From positions 1 to 14,711 of the forward strand of contig CALBVA010000141.1 of NCBI GenBank assembly GCA_937969125.1: a stretch of DNA of 14,711 nucleotides, given 5' to 3'. Of this stretch, positions 1-6,930 are shown piece by piece; position 1 is the first letter of the stretch, and each line of letters opens with the position of its first letter. The notes beneath the pieces are model-generated. The model saw only the letters and a program-made list of their open reading frames with translations, was not told the origin of the DNA and searched no databases. A program made the translations under genes and the position numbers. The DNA is from an uncultured Verrucomicrobiales bacterium. GTDB lineage: Bacteria > Verrucomicrobiota > Verrucomicrobiia > Verrucomicrobiales > Akkermansiaceae.

Positions 1-359
1 TGAGGGGCATGCCGAGAGTCTGCCGGAGAGGCGGCAATGGAGCCAACTCAGAGTTCGGAGATCTTGTGAGACTGGAGTGGGCAGCTATCCTGCGTCTATG
101 ACCGGCAGCGGGAACTCATAACGACTAACAGGCTAACAGAATCACCAGCCACCAGAACATCACCGCGATAAACTCCATCCGAGGTGGTCAGCGAAATTCC
201 CAGAGCCTTATCATCTTACAGAGACCCAAAGGCGAAAGTCCAATTTTCCGAAGCTATTTTTAGGAAATCTTTGAGTGCTTTTGTAAGCGGAGCTTTTAAT
301 TGGCCGCGTGATTATTGAACTGCCTGACGGGTTGTTTCCGGACAAGATTCGCTGATAGA

Positions 360-391
360 AGCACCACCCTCCGGTGGTTAAAAGCGGTGCT
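360..391. repeat. REP-like imperfect palindrome (two nested or alternative stems)
   Basis: ACCACC at 363-368 pairs with GGTGGT at 373-378 across a four-base loop. An outer pair, AGCACC at 360-365 and GGTGCT at 386-391, can form instead of or around the inner stem. Such compact GC-rich palindromes in an intergenic spacer resemble REP or BIME-type elements, or a Rho-independent-like stem without a U-tract. Only one copy lies in this window, so calling it a dispersed repeat is inference. Confidence 0.4.
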
Positions 392-408
392 ACACACCAG
401 CGTTCAAG

Positions 409-441
409 AGCCCTCGACCCGGCGAACGGTAGCGAAGGGCT
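409..441 (-). terminator. Hairpin just downstream of the dodecin gene, possible terminator
   Basis: AGCCCTCG at 409-416 pairs with CG-A-AGGGCT at 433-441 (one bulged A), and ACC at 417-419 can pair with GGT at 428-430. The structure begins eight bases beyond the dodecin stop codon on the minus strand, the expected place for a transcript 3' end. No run of T follows it in the minus direction, so it is not a classical intrinsic terminator. It may instead protect the 3' end or act with Rho. Confidence 0.3.
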
Positions 442-449
442 GATCGATC

Positions 450-647
450 TTACTCCACCACGAAGGTGACCTTAGCATTCACTCGAAAGCTGGTGACTTT
501 TCCATCAGTAACGATGCCCTGAATATTTTCGACATTGATGTGCTTCACGTTGCGGATGGATTTTCCGGCTTCGGAGGCGGCGTTCTTAATCGCAGCTTCC
601 ACGGTGTTTCCTTCGGCGATGACTTCGATAACTTTTGCAATAGACAT
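450..647 (-). CDS. Dodecin-family protein
   Basis: This is a 65-residue protein matching the dodecin family in length and pattern: an N-terminal strand (KVIEVIAEG), a helix rich in Ala (about 15-30, ending in KSIRNV) and two C-terminal strands ending in VNAKVTFVVE. Dodecins are cytoplasmic hollow dodecamers that store or buffer flavins; some members instead bind other ligands or metal ions. The position that carries the flavin-stacking Trp in the classical archaeal and many bacterial proteins appears to be His36 here (segment NVKHINVE), so flavin binding is not assured. The start is the first ATG of the frame; a GGAT-like motif lies too far upstream to be a clear ribosome site. It lies 69 bases downstream of carB in the same direction and may be cotranscribed. 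Family assignment is secure, ligand uncertain. Confidence 0.88.
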   Translation of the reverse strand: MSIAKVIEVIAEGNTVEAAIKNAASEAGKSIRNVKHINVENIQGIVTDGKVTSFRVNAKVTFVVE

Positions 648-716
648 AACGCCCAGTGATATCCTGCCTAACGGAAGTTACAAGGTCCATTCACCAGCGG
701 GGAGAATGCCGTCATT

Positions 717-3700
717 CTAAACCAATCCGTGGTGCTCCTGCAGGGGGGTGACGGTGAGGTCGTTTTCTTGGAGGGATCGGATGGCTTTTACGGAGGCTTC
801 TGCTGCTGCTAGGTTGGTGCAGTGGGAGATCTTGTGCTGGACGGCACCGGAGCGGATTTTGACTTCGTCGATTCTGGCTTCGTGGCCAGAGGGGGTGTTG
901 ATAATGAAGTGGAGGTCGCCGTTTTTCATCATGTCGATGACGGTGGGGCGCTTTCCTTCGCTGAGTTTGTAGAGGCGTTCGACTTCGATGCCGTTTTCTT
1001 TGAGGACTTTGTAGGTGCCGCCAGTGGAGTGGATCTTGAAGCCGAGGGCGGCGAGTTCTTTGGCGATTTCGACGGCGCGAGGTTTGTCGCGGTCGTTGAC
1101 GCTGAGGAAGACGTTGCCTTCTTTTGGAAGGGGGTTGAAGGCGGAGATCTGGGCTTTGGCGTAGGCCATGCCGAGGTCTTGATCGGCTCCCATGACTTCG
1201 CCAGTGGATTTCATTTCTGGTCCAAGAACGATGTCGATGCCGGGGAAGCGACCCCAGGGGAAGACCGCTTCTTTGACGCAGTAGCAGGGAGGAAGGGTTT
1301 CTTCGGTGAAGCCGAGGTCGACGAGTTTTTCGCCGACCATGATTTTGGCGGCAAGTTTGGCGAGGGGGATGCCGATGGACTTGGAGACGAAGGGGACGGT
1401 GCGGCTGGCGCGGGGATTGACTTCGATGACGTAGAGTTCGTCGTCTTTGACGGCAAACTGGATGTTCATGAGGCCTCGTACTTCGAGCTCTTTGGCGAGG
1501 GCTTTAGCTCCGGCGAGGATTTCGGTTTTGATTTTATCGCTGAGGCTGAAGGCGGGGATGACGCAGGCGGAGTCGCCGGAGTGGATGCCGGCTTGTTCGA
1601 TGTGCTCCATGATGGCGCCGACGACGGAGGTGTCGCCATCGGAGATGCAGTCGACATCGACTTCGGTGGCGTTCTCGAGGAAACGGTCAACGAGGATGGG
1701 ACGATCAGGGGCGATGTCGGTGGCGTTTTTGATGTAGGTGCGGAGTTCGTCATCATTATAGACGATCATCATGCCGCGGCCGCCGAGGACGAAGGAGGGG
1801 CGGACGAGGACGGGGTAGCCGATGCGGTCAGCGATGGCGACGGCTTCGTCTTCTGAGACGGCGGTGCCGGCTTCGGCTTGTTTGAGGCCGATTTTATCGA
1901 GGAGGGCGGAGAAGTATTTCCGGTCTTCGGCGAGTTCGATGCTTTTGGGGCTGGTGCCGATGATGGGGACGCCGTGGCGTTCGAGGTCGGCAGCGAGGTT
2001 GAGGGGAGTTTGACCGCCGAACTGGACGATAACGCCATCGGGTTTTTCTTGGTCACAGATGTTGAGGGCGTCTTCGAGGGTAAGGGGTTCGAAGTAGAGT
2101 TTGTCCGAGGTGTCGTAGTCGGTGGAGACGGTCTCGGGGTTAGAGTTGACCATGACGGTTTCGTAGCCGAGTTCGCGGAGGGCGAAGGAGGCGTGAACGC
2201 AGCAGTAGTCGAACTCGATGCCTTGGCCGATTCTGTTAGGGCCGCCGCCGAGGATGACGATTTTTTTGGCGTCGGTCTCACGGGCTTCGTTTTCGTCGCC
2301 GTAGGTGGAGTAGTAGTATGGAGTGGCGGCTTCGAATTCAGCAGCGCAGGTATCGACGAGGCGGTAGGTGGGGATGATGCCTTTTTCTTTCCGCTCGGCG
2401 CGGATGTCGTCCTGGTGAACGCCGCAGGCGTGGGCGATTTGGACATCGGAGAAGCCGAGTTTTTTGGCGCGGCGGAGGTCGGTCTTGGAAAGGTTGGCGA
2501 GGTCTTTTCCTTCTTCGACGATGACGCGCATGTTCTCGAGGAACCAGGGATCGATCTGGGTGAGGTCGAAAATTTCCTCGAGGGTGAAGTCGTGCTGGAA
2601 GGCGACGCTGAGCCAGAAGATGCGCTCGGCATTGGGGACTTGGAGCTTGCGCTCGATTTCTTCGCGAGTGGCTTGTGGATCCTTACCATCGAAGCCGAAT
2701 CCAAAGCGTCCGGTTTCGAGGGAGCGGAGGGCTTTTTGGAGGGATTCCTTAAAGGTGTGGCCGATGGACATGGCTTCACCGACGGCCTTCATGGAGGTGG
2801 TGAGGACGGGGTCGGCGGTGGGGAACTTCTCGAAGGTGAAGCGGGGAACCTTGGTGACGACGTAGTCGATGGTGGGCTCGAAGCTGGCAGGGGTTTCGCG
2901 GGTGATGTCGTTCGGGAGTTCGTCGAGGGTGTATCCGACGGCGAGCTTGGCGGCGATTTTGGCGATGGGGAAGCCGGTGGCCTTGGAGGCGAGGGCGGAG
3001 GAGCGGCTGACGCGCGGGTTCATCTCGATGACGATGCAGCGTCCGGTCTTGGGATCGACAGAGAATTGGATATTAGAACCACCGGTTTCGACGCCGATCT
3101 CGCGAATAACGGCGAAGGAGGCATCGCGCATGATTTGGTATTCGCGATCGGAGAGAGTCTGAGCGGGGGCGACGGTGATGGAGTCGCCGGTATGGACGCC
3201 CATAGGATCGAGGTTTTCGATGGCGCAGATGACGACGCAGTTGTCGGCGTGGTCGCGCATGACTTCCATTTCGTATTCCTTCCAGCCAAGGAGGCATTCT
3301 TCGACGAGGACTTCGGTGGTAGGCGAGAGGTCCAGGCCAGAGGTGACGATGGTTTCGAATTCCTCCTTATTATAGGCGATGCCGCCGCCGGTGCCGCCGA
3401 GGGTGAAGGCGGGGCGGATGACGAGGGGCATGGTGCCAATGTCTTCAGCAATTTTTTTGGCCTCCTCCATGGAGTGGGCGACGCCGGAGATGGGGAGATC
3501 GAGGCCGATCTTGATCATGGCCTCTTTGAAACGCTGACGGTTTTCGCCTTTGTCGATGGCATCGGCATTGGCGCCGATCATTTTGACGCCGTGTTTATCG
3601 AGGGTGCCGGCATCGAAGAGATCGATGGAGACATTGAGGGCAGTCTGGCCGCCGAGGGTGGGGAGAAGGGCATCGGGCTTCTCCTTAATGATGATTTTTT

Positions 3701-3923
3701 CGATGGCCTCCGCGGTGATGGGCTCGATGTAGGTCCGCTCCGCGAATTGCGGATCGGTCATGATGGTGGCGGGGTTGGAATTGACCAAGATGACCTCGTA
3801 TCCTTCTTCGCGGAGGGCCTTGCAGGCCTGGGTGCCGGAGTAGTCGAATTCGCAGCCTTGTCCAATGATGATGGGGCCTGCTCCTACGACGAGGATTTTT
3901 TTGATGCTGGTGTCCTTGGGCAT
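717..3923 (-). CDS. carB: Carbamoyl-phosphate synthase large subunit
   Basis: This 1068-residue protein is full length for CarB (usually about 1070). It makes carbamoyl phosphate from bicarbonate, two ATP and ammonia delivered by the CarA glutaminase, feeding pyrimidine and arginine synthesis in the cytoplasm. The two homologous synthetase halves are visible: the first starts with the GAGPIIIGQGCEFDYSG loop (about 14-30) and has the ATP-grasp metal ligands in VIEMNPRVSRSS (E300, N302). The second starts with GGGPNRIGQGIEFDYCC (about 559-575) and has VIEVNPRASR (E834, N836). An MGS-like allosteric domain follows from about 937, with the HSTGGT motif at 965-970. R129 and R170 align with ATP-contacting arginines. 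carA is not adjacent, so the subunits are unlinked here. No clear ribosome site precedes the ATG. All expected catalytic motifs are present. Confidence 0.98.
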   Translation of the reverse strand: MPKDTSIKKILVVGAGPIIIGQGCEFDYSGTQACKALREEGYEVILVNSNPATIMTDPQFAERTYIEPITAEAIEKIIIKEKPDALLPTLGGQTALNVSIDLFDAGTLDKHGVKMIGANADAIDKGENRQRFKEAMIKIGLDLPISGVAHSMEEAKKIAEDIGTMPLVIRPAFTLGGTGGGIAYNKEEFETIVTSGLDLSPTTEVLVEECLLGWKEYEMEVMRDHADNCVVICAIENLDPMGVHTGDSITVAPAQTLSDREYQIMRDASFAVIREIGVETGGSNIQFSVDPKTGRCIVIEMNPRVSRSSALASKATGFPIAKIAAKLAVGYTLDELPNDITRETPASFEPTIDYVVTKVPRFTFEKFPTADPVLTTSMKAVGEAMSIGHTFKESLQKALRSLETGRFGFGFDGKDPQATREEIERKLQVPNAERIFWLSVAFQHDFTLEEIFDLTQIDPWFLENMRVIVEEGKDLANLSKTDLRRAKKLGFSDVQIAHACGVHQDDIRAERKEKGIIPTYRLVDTCAAEFEAATPYYYSTYGDENEARETDAKKIVILGGGPNRIGQGIEFDYCCVHASFALRELGYETVMVNSNPETVSTDYDTSDKLYFEPLTLEDALNICDQEKPDGVIVQFGGQTPLNLAADLERHGVPIIGTSPKSIELAEDRKYFSALLDKIGLKQAEAGTAVSEDEAVAIADRIGYPVLVRPSFVLGGRGMMIVYNDDELRTYIKNATDIAPDRPILVDRFLENATEVDVDCISDGDTSVVGAIMEHIEQAGIHSGDSACVIPAFSLSDKIKTEILAGAKALAKELEVRGLMNIQFAVKDDELYVIEVNPRASRTVPFVSKSIGIPLAKLAAKIMVGEKLVDLGFTEETLPPCYCVKEAVFPWGRFPGIDIVLGPEMKSTGEVMGADQDLGMAYAKAQISAFNPLPKEGNVFLSVNDRDKPRAVEIAKELAALGFKIHSTGGTYKVLKENGIEVERLYKLSEGKRPTVIDMMKNGDLHFIINTPSGHEARIDEVKIRSGAVQHKISHCTNLAAAEASVKAIRSLQENDLTVTPLQEHHGLV

Positions 3924-4042
3924 GTTTTTAAAAGCGGTTAGCTAAAACTTCGTGTATCTGCCAAGGGTGGGTGGTTTTGTAAAGACTTTGCGGAAGGGGG
4001 AGAAGACCGCTAAGACGCGGAGGTTAGTTGGGGGGCATGGAA

Positions 4043-4072
4043 AAGCCCGGGCCTTTTGAGGGGACCGGGCTT
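4043..4072 (-). terminator. Intrinsic terminator of the cysteine-rich lipoprotein gene
   Basis: On the minus strand an eight-base GC-rich stem (AAGCCCGG with CCGGGCTT) encloses a loop in which CCT and AGG can pair further, and the 3' arm runs into TTTT. It lies about 25 bases past the stop of the gene at 4098-4283. This is the best terminator in the window. It separates carB from the lipoprotein gene and any read-through from the glm operon. Confidence 0.8.
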
Positions 4073-4097
4073 GAAGAGATTGGTATGTGGGAGAAGC

Positions 4098-4283
4098 TTA
4101 GTGCTTCTTACCGGTGCAGGTGCCGCAGCACTTGCCGCTTTTTTTGCAGGCAGTGCAGTCAGTCTTGTCTGCGGAAGCGCAGCATTTGCTGGTCTTGCAG
4201 GTGCCGCAGCAAGAAGACTTGGTGGCACAGGATGCGAGTCCGAAGAAAGCTCCAGCGGAGAGGAGAACGAAAAGTTTTTTCAT
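4098..4283 (-). CDS. Cysteine-rich small lipoprotein, putative metal binder
   Basis: This 61-residue protein begins with a lipoprotein signal peptide: MKK, a hydrophobic core, then the lipobox LASC with the lipidated Cys at 19. The remaining 42 residues hold ten further cysteines (25, 26, 29, 34, 35, 43, 46, 52, 53, 56) with many Lys, Thr, Ser and Gly. An internal near-repeat is visible: CCGTC at 25-29, with a second copy at 52-56, and KCC at 33-35 and 51-53. The spacing is metallothionein-like (CC, CxxC), so binding of copper, zinc or another soft metal at the cell envelope is a reasonable inference; I recognise no named family. It sits alone between glmS (stop 4374) and a strong terminator (4043-4072). 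An in-frame stop-free longer start is not needed, because the signal peptide fixes the ATG. Translation in the other frames gives Arg- and Cys-rich shadows only. Confidence 0.8.
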   Translation of the reverse strand: MKKLFVLLSAGAFFGLASCATKSSCCGTCKTSKCCASADKTDCTACKKSGKCCGTCTGKKH

Positions 4284-4373
4284 GAATTAGTGTATGGGAA
4301 CGTTAGTTGAGAGACGACACTGTCATTTTTTTTAAATTTTTCAACCTTTGAGCTAGAAAATCTTGCGAAGCGA
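4284..4373 (-). promoter_or_regulatory. AT-rich leader of the cysteine-rich lipoprotein gene
   Basis: These 90 bases separate glmS from the small lipoprotein gene. They contain an unbroken A/T stretch (minus strand TTGAAAAATTTAAAAAAAATG, around 4322-4343) of the kind that accompanies bacterial promoters. I cannot point to a convincing -35/-10 pair, and no terminator follows glmS, so the lipoprotein may have its own promoter or be read through from the glm operon. Confidence 0.3.
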
Positions 4374-6206
4374 TCATTCGACGGTGACGGACTTAGCGAG
4401 GTTTCGAGGTTGGTCGATCGCGCAGCCGCGTAGTCTGGCAATGTGATAGCTGAGCAACTGCAGGGCGACAGTCGCTGGAATCACCGAGGTGTGCATGGGG
4501 CAGGCGGGGATGGTGATGTGGTCATCCACGGTGGCAATGGCTTCCTCATCTCCTTCAGTCACGATACCCAGGACGCGCGAAGCACGGGCCTGGCACTCGG
4601 CGACATTGCCAAGGGTCTTGTCCTTTCCGGGGCCCTCATTGCAGAGAGCGATAACGGGGACGGATTCTTCAAGCAAAGCGATGGGGCCGTGTTTCAGTTC
4701 GGCAGCGTGATAGCCCTCGGCGTGGATGTATGAGATTTCCTTAAGTTTGAGGGCTCCTTCCAAGGCCACCGGATACATGTATCCGCGACCGATAAAGAAG
4801 GCACTTTGTTGGTCGACGTATCGCTCGGCGACCTTTGCAATTTCGTCATTTTTGGCGAGGACGGCTTCGACGAGGCTGGGGAGGTCTTCGATTTCCTTCA
4901 CCATGCGACGTCCTTTTTCCTGGGACATGCGGCGGCTGCGGGCAAATTTTAGAGCCATCATAAGGAGGACCGAGACCTGGGAGGTGAAGGCCTTAGTAGA
5001 GGCGACGGAGATTTCCGGTCCGGCGTGGAGGTAAACACCCCGTCCGGTTTCGCGAGCGATGGTGGAGCCGACGGTATTGACGAGGCCGGAGACGAGAGCG
5101 CCTTTGTCGATGGCCTCGCGAACGGCGGCGAGGGTGTCGGCAGTCTCGCCCGATTGGGAGATGGCGACGACGAGATCGCTAGGATTGACGATGGGATTCC
5201 GGTAGCGGAATTCGGCGGCTTGCTCGACCTCTGCGAGGACGCCGGCGAAGTCTTCGATCGCGTATTCCCCGACGAGGCCGGCATTCATTGAGGTGCCACA
5301 TCCCACGATGAGGACTCGGTGGAGGTCGGAGAGTTCGCGCGGGCTCAGGCCGAGGCCCGAGAGGATGGCATTGCCCCGATCCCGATCCAATCGTCCCCGC
5401 AGGGTATTACGAATCGCCTCAGGCTGCTCGAAGATTTCCTTGAGCATATAGTGCTCGTAACCACCTTTTTCGGCAGCATCGGCAGACCAATCGATCTCGG
5501 AAGCGGGACGAACAACGGTGCCGGAATCAAGCGTTCGGATATCGAGTTCGCTGCCTTTGATGCAGGCAATGTCATTGTCATCCAGATAAATGGCCTGGCG
5601 GGTATGCTTGATGATGGCGGAGGCATCCGAGGCTACGATGGTTTCGCCTTCACCAAGGCCGAGAACGATGGGCGAGCCGCGGCGTGCCACGACAAGGGTG
5701 CCGGGCTCGGAGTGGGCCATCACGGCGATGCCGAAGGTGCCATCAACTTCCTTCAAGGCATTCGTGAGAGCCTGGACGAGGTTGCCTTGATAAAGAGAAT
5801 CGACGAGGTGGGCGAGGACCTCGGTATCGGTTTCGGAGAGGAAGACGTAACCTACCGAGCTTAGCTTTTCGCGGAGGGCGCGGTGGTTTTCAATGATGCC
5901 ATTATGGACCAAGGCGATGCCCTGTTTTCCTCCGGCGTGGGGGTGGGCATTCTCCTGGGTCGGCGGTCCGTGGGTGGCCCAGCGGGTGTGAGCGATGCCG
6001 CAGGTCGAGGTCTCGAGGTCGCTGCTTTCGCCGAGGAGTTTTACGAGTTCGCTGACCTTGCCTTTGGCCTTGCGGATGGCGATGCGTTCCTGCGTTTCGA
6101 CAGCGATCCCGGCAGAGTCATAGCCGCGGTATTCGAGGCGCTTGAGGCCGGAGAGGAGGACTGGGAGGGCCGGACGAGGGCCAGTGTATGCTACGATGCC
6201 GCACAT
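4374..6206 (-). CDS. glmS: Glutamine-fructose-6-phosphate aminotransferase (isomerizing)
   Basis: This 610-residue enzyme converts fructose-6-phosphate and glutamine to glucosamine-6-phosphate, the first step to UDP-GlcNAc. The frame is open 27 codons further upstream, but the start is placed at 6206 so that the protein begins MCGIV: removal of Met exposes the N-terminal Cys nucleophile of the class-II glutaminase domain, and the upstream extension would run into the preceding gene. The glutaminase domain covers about 2-240 (TRWATHG at 74-80, HNGIIEN at 101-107). Two SIS domains follow, with VGCGTSMNAG at 301-310, SQSGETADT at 350-358, STKAFTSQ at 403-410, and the isomerase segment AEGYHAAELKHGP at 496-508. 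The conserved terminus PRNLAKSVTVE is intact. It is the last gene of the glmM, acyltransferase, glmS operon, 46 bases after its neighbour. There is no room for a glmS ribozyme. Confidence 0.97.
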   Translation of the reverse strand: MCGIVAYTGPRPALPVLLSGLKRLEYRGYDSAGIAVETQERIAIRKAKGKVSELVKLLGESSDLETSTCGIAHTRWATHGPPTQENAHPHAGGKQGIALVHNGIIENHRALREKLSSVGYVFLSETDTEVLAHLVDSLYQGNLVQALTNALKEVDGTFGIAVMAHSEPGTLVVARRGSPIVLGLGEGETIVASDASAIIKHTRQAIYLDDNDIACIKGSELDIRTLDSGTVVRPASEIDWSADAAEKGGYEHYMLKEIFEQPEAIRNTLRGRLDRDRGNAILSGLGLSPRELSDLHRVLIVGCGTSMNAGLVGEYAIEDFAGVLAEVEQAAEFRYRNPIVNPSDLVVAISQSGETADTLAAVREAIDKGALVSGLVNTVGSTIARETGRGVYLHAGPEISVASTKAFTSQVSVLLMMALKFARSRRMSQEKGRRMVKEIEDLPSLVEAVLAKNDEIAKVAERYVDQQSAFFIGRGYMYPVALEGALKLKEISYIHAEGYHAAELKHGPIALLEESVPVIALCNEGPGKDKTLGNVAECQARASRVLGIVTEGDEEAIATVDDHITIPACPMHTSVIPATVALQLLSYHIARLRGCAIDQPRNLAKSVTVE

Positions 6207-6252
6207 AAAACTAGTTATCAGGTGATTGGTTAATTGGTGGTTGGGGGCCTTT

Positions 6253-6909
6253 TTAGAACTCGTGAATGTCGTGGGAGACGATTTCACCAGGGAGGGTGGA
6301 GGTTCCGGGGCCTAGTTTGCGACCGGGGTAGAGGGAGGTATTGATCCCGGTGTGGACGCCTGCGCCGATGATGGCACCGAATTTTCGGCGTCCGGTGTCA
6401 ATGAGTTCCCCGGAGACGACGGAGCGATGATTGGATCCGTCGTGTCGCAAGTTCGAGGTAATGGTGCCGGCTCCAAAGTTCGCTCTCTCGCCGATGACGC
6501 TGTCGCCAACGTAGCTGAGGTGGCCAACGCTCGCGCCGTGGCAAAGGATGGAGTTCTTGATCTCCACGCCCTGTCCCACATGGCAATTATCCCCGATAGT
6601 GGTGCTTCCGCGCAGGTAGCAATTTGGCCCGATTTTGCAGTTCGCTCCGATGATGATGGAGCCTTCAATGAACACCCCGGGGAGAATTTTCGTGCCCTCA
6701 CCGACGATCACGCGGGCATCATCGCCCATCTGGATGGTCGGATGGCCGGACCAGTCATCGAGAGCAGCCATGATCTCGGTGTTGATATCGAGGAGGTCCC
6801 ACGGGTAGTTCACCTCGAAGCTGCGGTCCAATTCCGCCTCCCATTGCGCGAGGGATTTCCCGGCGACAAAAAGGTCATCGTGCGAAGAGGGTAGAGGCCA
6901 GAGAGACAT
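6253..6909 (-). CDS. Left-handed beta-helix acyltransferase, GlmU C-terminal-like
   Basis: This 218-residue protein consists of a short N-terminal segment followed by hexapeptide repeats (about 57-205; for example IIIGANCKIGPNCYLRG) that form a left-handed beta-helix. The segment GVEIKNS...GHLSYVGDSVIG...GAGTIT closely follows the acetyltransferase half of GlmU, and His130 in GHLSYVGD aligns with the catalytic His of that domain. The N-terminal PWDLLD phrase is typical of the linker of two-domain sugar-1-phosphate nucleotidylyltransferases, but the nucleotidylyltransferase domain itself is missing. Set between glmM and glmS, it most likely acetylates glucosamine-1-phosphate to GlcNAc-1-phosphate. 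The following uridylyl step would need another protein. The glmM stop lies 21 bases upstream. It could instead acylate another sugar or serve a nucleotidylyltransferase in trans. Fold sure, substrate inferred. Confidence 0.85.
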   Translation of the reverse strand: MSLWPLPSSHDDLFVAGKSLAQWEAELDRSFEVNYPWDLLDINTEIMAALDDWSGHPTIQMGDDARVIVGEGTKILPGVFIEGSIIIGANCKIGPNCYLRGSTTIGDNCHVGQGVEIKNSILCHGASVGHLSYVGDSVIGERANFGAGTITSNLRHDGSNHRSVVSGELIDTGRRKFGAIIGAGVHTGINTSLYPGRKLGPGTSTLPGEIVSHDIHEF

Positions 6910-6930
6910 GTGTTCTGAGGGTAAATATTC

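Larger units (their letters stand above)
1..449. other. Non-coding or degenerate stretch with hairpins
   Basis: I see no convincing protein gene here: all frames are broken by frequent stops and no open frame of useful length or recognisable family is present. The sequence is uneven in composition. There is a small stem near the left end (TGCCG and CGGCA flanking a six-base loop, about 30-45), an AT-richer middle (about 230-300), and two stronger hairpin-forming stretches at 360-391 and 409-441, listed separately. It could be an intergenic region, the decayed end of a gene lying to the left, or part of an unrecognised structured RNA. The sequence does not decide between these. Confidence 0.5.

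Noticed and set aside
1..60. Possible 3' end of a group II intron or other structured RNA at the left edge
   Set aside because: There is a short stem, but no domain V-like sequence or other diagnostic element is inside the window.
150..205. A 17-codon hydrophobic minus-strand frame (MEFIAVMFWWLVILLAC)
   Set aside because: It looks like a tiny membrane peptide but has no ribosome site, partner or conservation evidence. Chance is likely in an AT-mixed spacer.
1769..2779. Ser/Pro-rich minus-strand frames inside carB and similar frames inside glmS and the oxidoreductases
   Set aside because: These are out-of-frame readings of the same strand as real genes, with low-complexity Ser/Pro/Ala composition and no starts supported by context.
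1878..3941. A 687-codon plus-strand open frame, and a 344-codon one at 822-1856, antisense to carB
   Set aside because: Both are antisense shadows. Their translations are dominated by Asp, Glu, Gly, Phe and Ala, as expected when the complementary strand of a codon-biased gene is read, and they show no family features, whereas the minus frame is complete CarB.
6207..6252. glmS ribozyme
   Set aside because: The leader is only 46 bases, far too short for the known ribozyme, and shows none of its core elements.
6207..6287. Upstream extension of glmS by 27 residues
   Set aside because: It would bury the N-terminal catalytic Cys and overlap the preceding gene. Family members begin MCGI.
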